In this document: in pieces, positions 7,555-8,044 of the stretch | Position numbering within the stretch: position 1 is the stretch's first letter | Layout of the letters: each line of letters opens with the position of its first letter | Assembly (NCBI GenBank): GCA_014859785.1 | Contig: JACUTP010000077.1 | Span: 1-8,044 of the forward strand | Direction of reading: 5' to 3' | Length of the DNA: 8,044 nucleotides | From: Candidatus Methanoperedentaceae archaeon | GTDB lineage: Archaea > Halobacteriota > Methanosarcinia > Methanosarcinales > Methanoperedenaceae | The notes under the pieces: generated by a model | Told to the model about the DNA's origin: nothing | Databases searched by the model: none | Seen by the model: the letters and a program-made list of their open reading frames with translations, nothing else | Position numbers and translations under genes: made by a program

Positions 7555-7722
7555 ATGTGCGGAATAAAAAATATGCATCATGGACAATGCGATTGCGGAA
7601 GCGGAAGGAAATTGTTCACAAAAGAGGAAAAGATAGAGAAACTGAAACAATATCAGGACGACCTTGAAAAGGAACTGGAGGCTGTGAAAGAAACCCTTCT
7701 GGAGATGACCAGAGAAAAATAA
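7555..7722 (+). CDS. Small Cys/His-rich coiled-coil protein (55 aa)
   Basis: This short gene of 55 codons has an excellent ribosome site (AGGAGGTGA, 7540-7548) six bases before its ATG, which is the main reason to believe it. The first 16 residues hold three cysteines (2, 12, 14) and two histidines (8, 9) as C-x5-HH-x2-CDCG, which could bind a metal ion or an iron-sulfur cluster. Residues from about 21 (FTKEEKIEKLKQY) to 52 are charged, with leucines and other hydrophobics at roughly heptad spacing, predicting one long helix or coiled coil. It recalls the widespread small archaeal and bacterial proteins with a Cys/His-rich head and a KIEKLE-type helix (DUF5320-like), but I cannot confirm the family. 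There is no signal peptide or membrane segment. Its place 22 bp after nifN suggests co-expression; a role in metal handling for nitrogenase is only inference. Confidence 0.8.
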   Translation: MCGIKNMHHGQCDCGSGRKLFTKEEKIEKLKQYQDDLEKELEAVKETLLEMTREK

Positions 7723-7768
7723 CAGGGTCAGTGGGGGGGAAGGGCTAAAGAAACAAATCAGAGTGAGC
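7723..7768 (+). other. Short gap with a G-rich tract, no terminator seen
   Basis: This is the 46-bp spacer between the small protein and the CBS gene. It contains a run of seven G (7733-7739) and GGAAGGG, but no hairpin, no T-run expected of an archaeal terminator, and no TATA box. The simplest reading is that the CBS gene is transcribed with the nif operon. Confidence 0.5.
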
Positions 7769-8044
7769 ATGGTTAAAATAAGCTACATGATGCTAAAAAA
7801 CCCTGTTGTGGTAACCAGCGAAACAAGATTGCTTGGGGTTGCCCTCAGGATGAAAGAATACGGAGTGAGAAATATTCTTGTGAGCAGGAATGGTAAGCTT
7901 GCCGGTATTATCTCAGCCTGGGATATAATGCACTTTCTTGCTGAGAAAACAGAATGGAACATTCCGGTGGAAAAGGTAATGCACATACCTGAACTTACCA
8001 TTGAATCTGACAGGTGGATTACAGATGCTCTTGAGGTGTGTGAG
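7769..8044 (+). CDS. CBS-domain protein, partial (3' end beyond window)
   Basis: The 92 residues seen form an N-terminal CBS motif and the beginning of a second. The first has MVKISYMMLKNPVVVTSETRL at the start, then the typical helix ALRMKEYGVRNILV and the strand-turn GKLAGIISAWDIM (residues 43-55). The second begins at about VEKVMHIPELTIESD. Tandem CBS motifs (Bateman modules) usually bind AMP, ATP or related ligands and regulate a partner. What follows the pair, and therefore the protein's type, lies outside the window. The ATG at 7769 is preferred because it begins just before the conserved CBS start; a GTG at 7763 is also in frame. The ribosome site is weak (GAGTGAG lies too close). A link to nitrogenase is suggested only by the 46-bp gap and shared strand. 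Confidence 0.85.
   Translation, partial: MVKISYMMLKNPVVVTSETRLLGVALRMKEYGVRNILVSRNGKLAGIISAWDIMHFLAEKTEWNIPVEKVMHIPELTIESDRWITDALEVCE

Noticed and set aside
7723..7768. Terminator or promoter after the small gene
   Set aside because: No T-run, no convincing hairpin and no TATA box; only a G-rich tract is present.

Overview
The window is the 5' part of a molybdenum nitrogenase (nif) operon, almost certainly from a methanogenic or related euryarchaeon. Three things point there. The gene order nifH-nifI1-nifI2-nifD-nifK-nifE-nifN, with two PII-like genes between nifH and nifD, is the classical methanogen arrangement. The leader has an archaeal-type TATA box (TTTATATA) and no bacterial -24/-12 or -35/-10 pattern. 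NifD carries an extra internal segment of about 50 residues, and NifK lacks the long N-terminal extension found in proteobacteria. Base composition is moderate (mid-40s to about 50 % G+C by eye), so a Methanosarcinales-like or ANME-like host is plausible, but the genus cannot be fixed from this sequence alone.

Layout: positions 1-171 hold the leader and promoter, possibly with the tail of an unidentified upstream gene. Then come nifH (172-996), nifI1 (1016-1333), nifI2 (1344-1715), nifD (1728-3344), nifK (3372-4733), nifE (4757-6226) and nifN (6201-7532, overlapping the nifE end). After these lie a 55-residue Cys/His-rich coiled-coil protein (7555-7722) and a CBS-domain protein cut by the window edge (7769-8044). 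All genes are on the + strand. Gaps are 10-46 bp, most starts have a strong Shine-Dalgarno sequence, and I see no internal promoter or terminator. The window therefore reads as one long transcription unit, although the last gene could be separate.

How the genes work together: NifH delivers electrons with ATP hydrolysis to the NifDK catalytic protein. NifE and NifN, paralogues of NifD and NifK, form the scaffold on which the FeMo cofactor is completed. NifI1 and NifI2 switch nitrogenase activity off after translation when fixed nitrogen appears and release it when 2-oxoglutarate is high. No anfG/vnfG-like small subunit lies between nifD and nifK, and the NifD cofactor ligands are of the Mo type. 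nifB, nifX and nifV are not in the window.

The core operon is canonical. The less described parts are the two genes after nifN, the NifE C-terminal tail that runs through the nifN ribosome binding site and contains a near-repeat of the NifE N-terminus, and two candidate regulatory dyads around the promoter. I did not find convincing evidence of a wholly new biological system.
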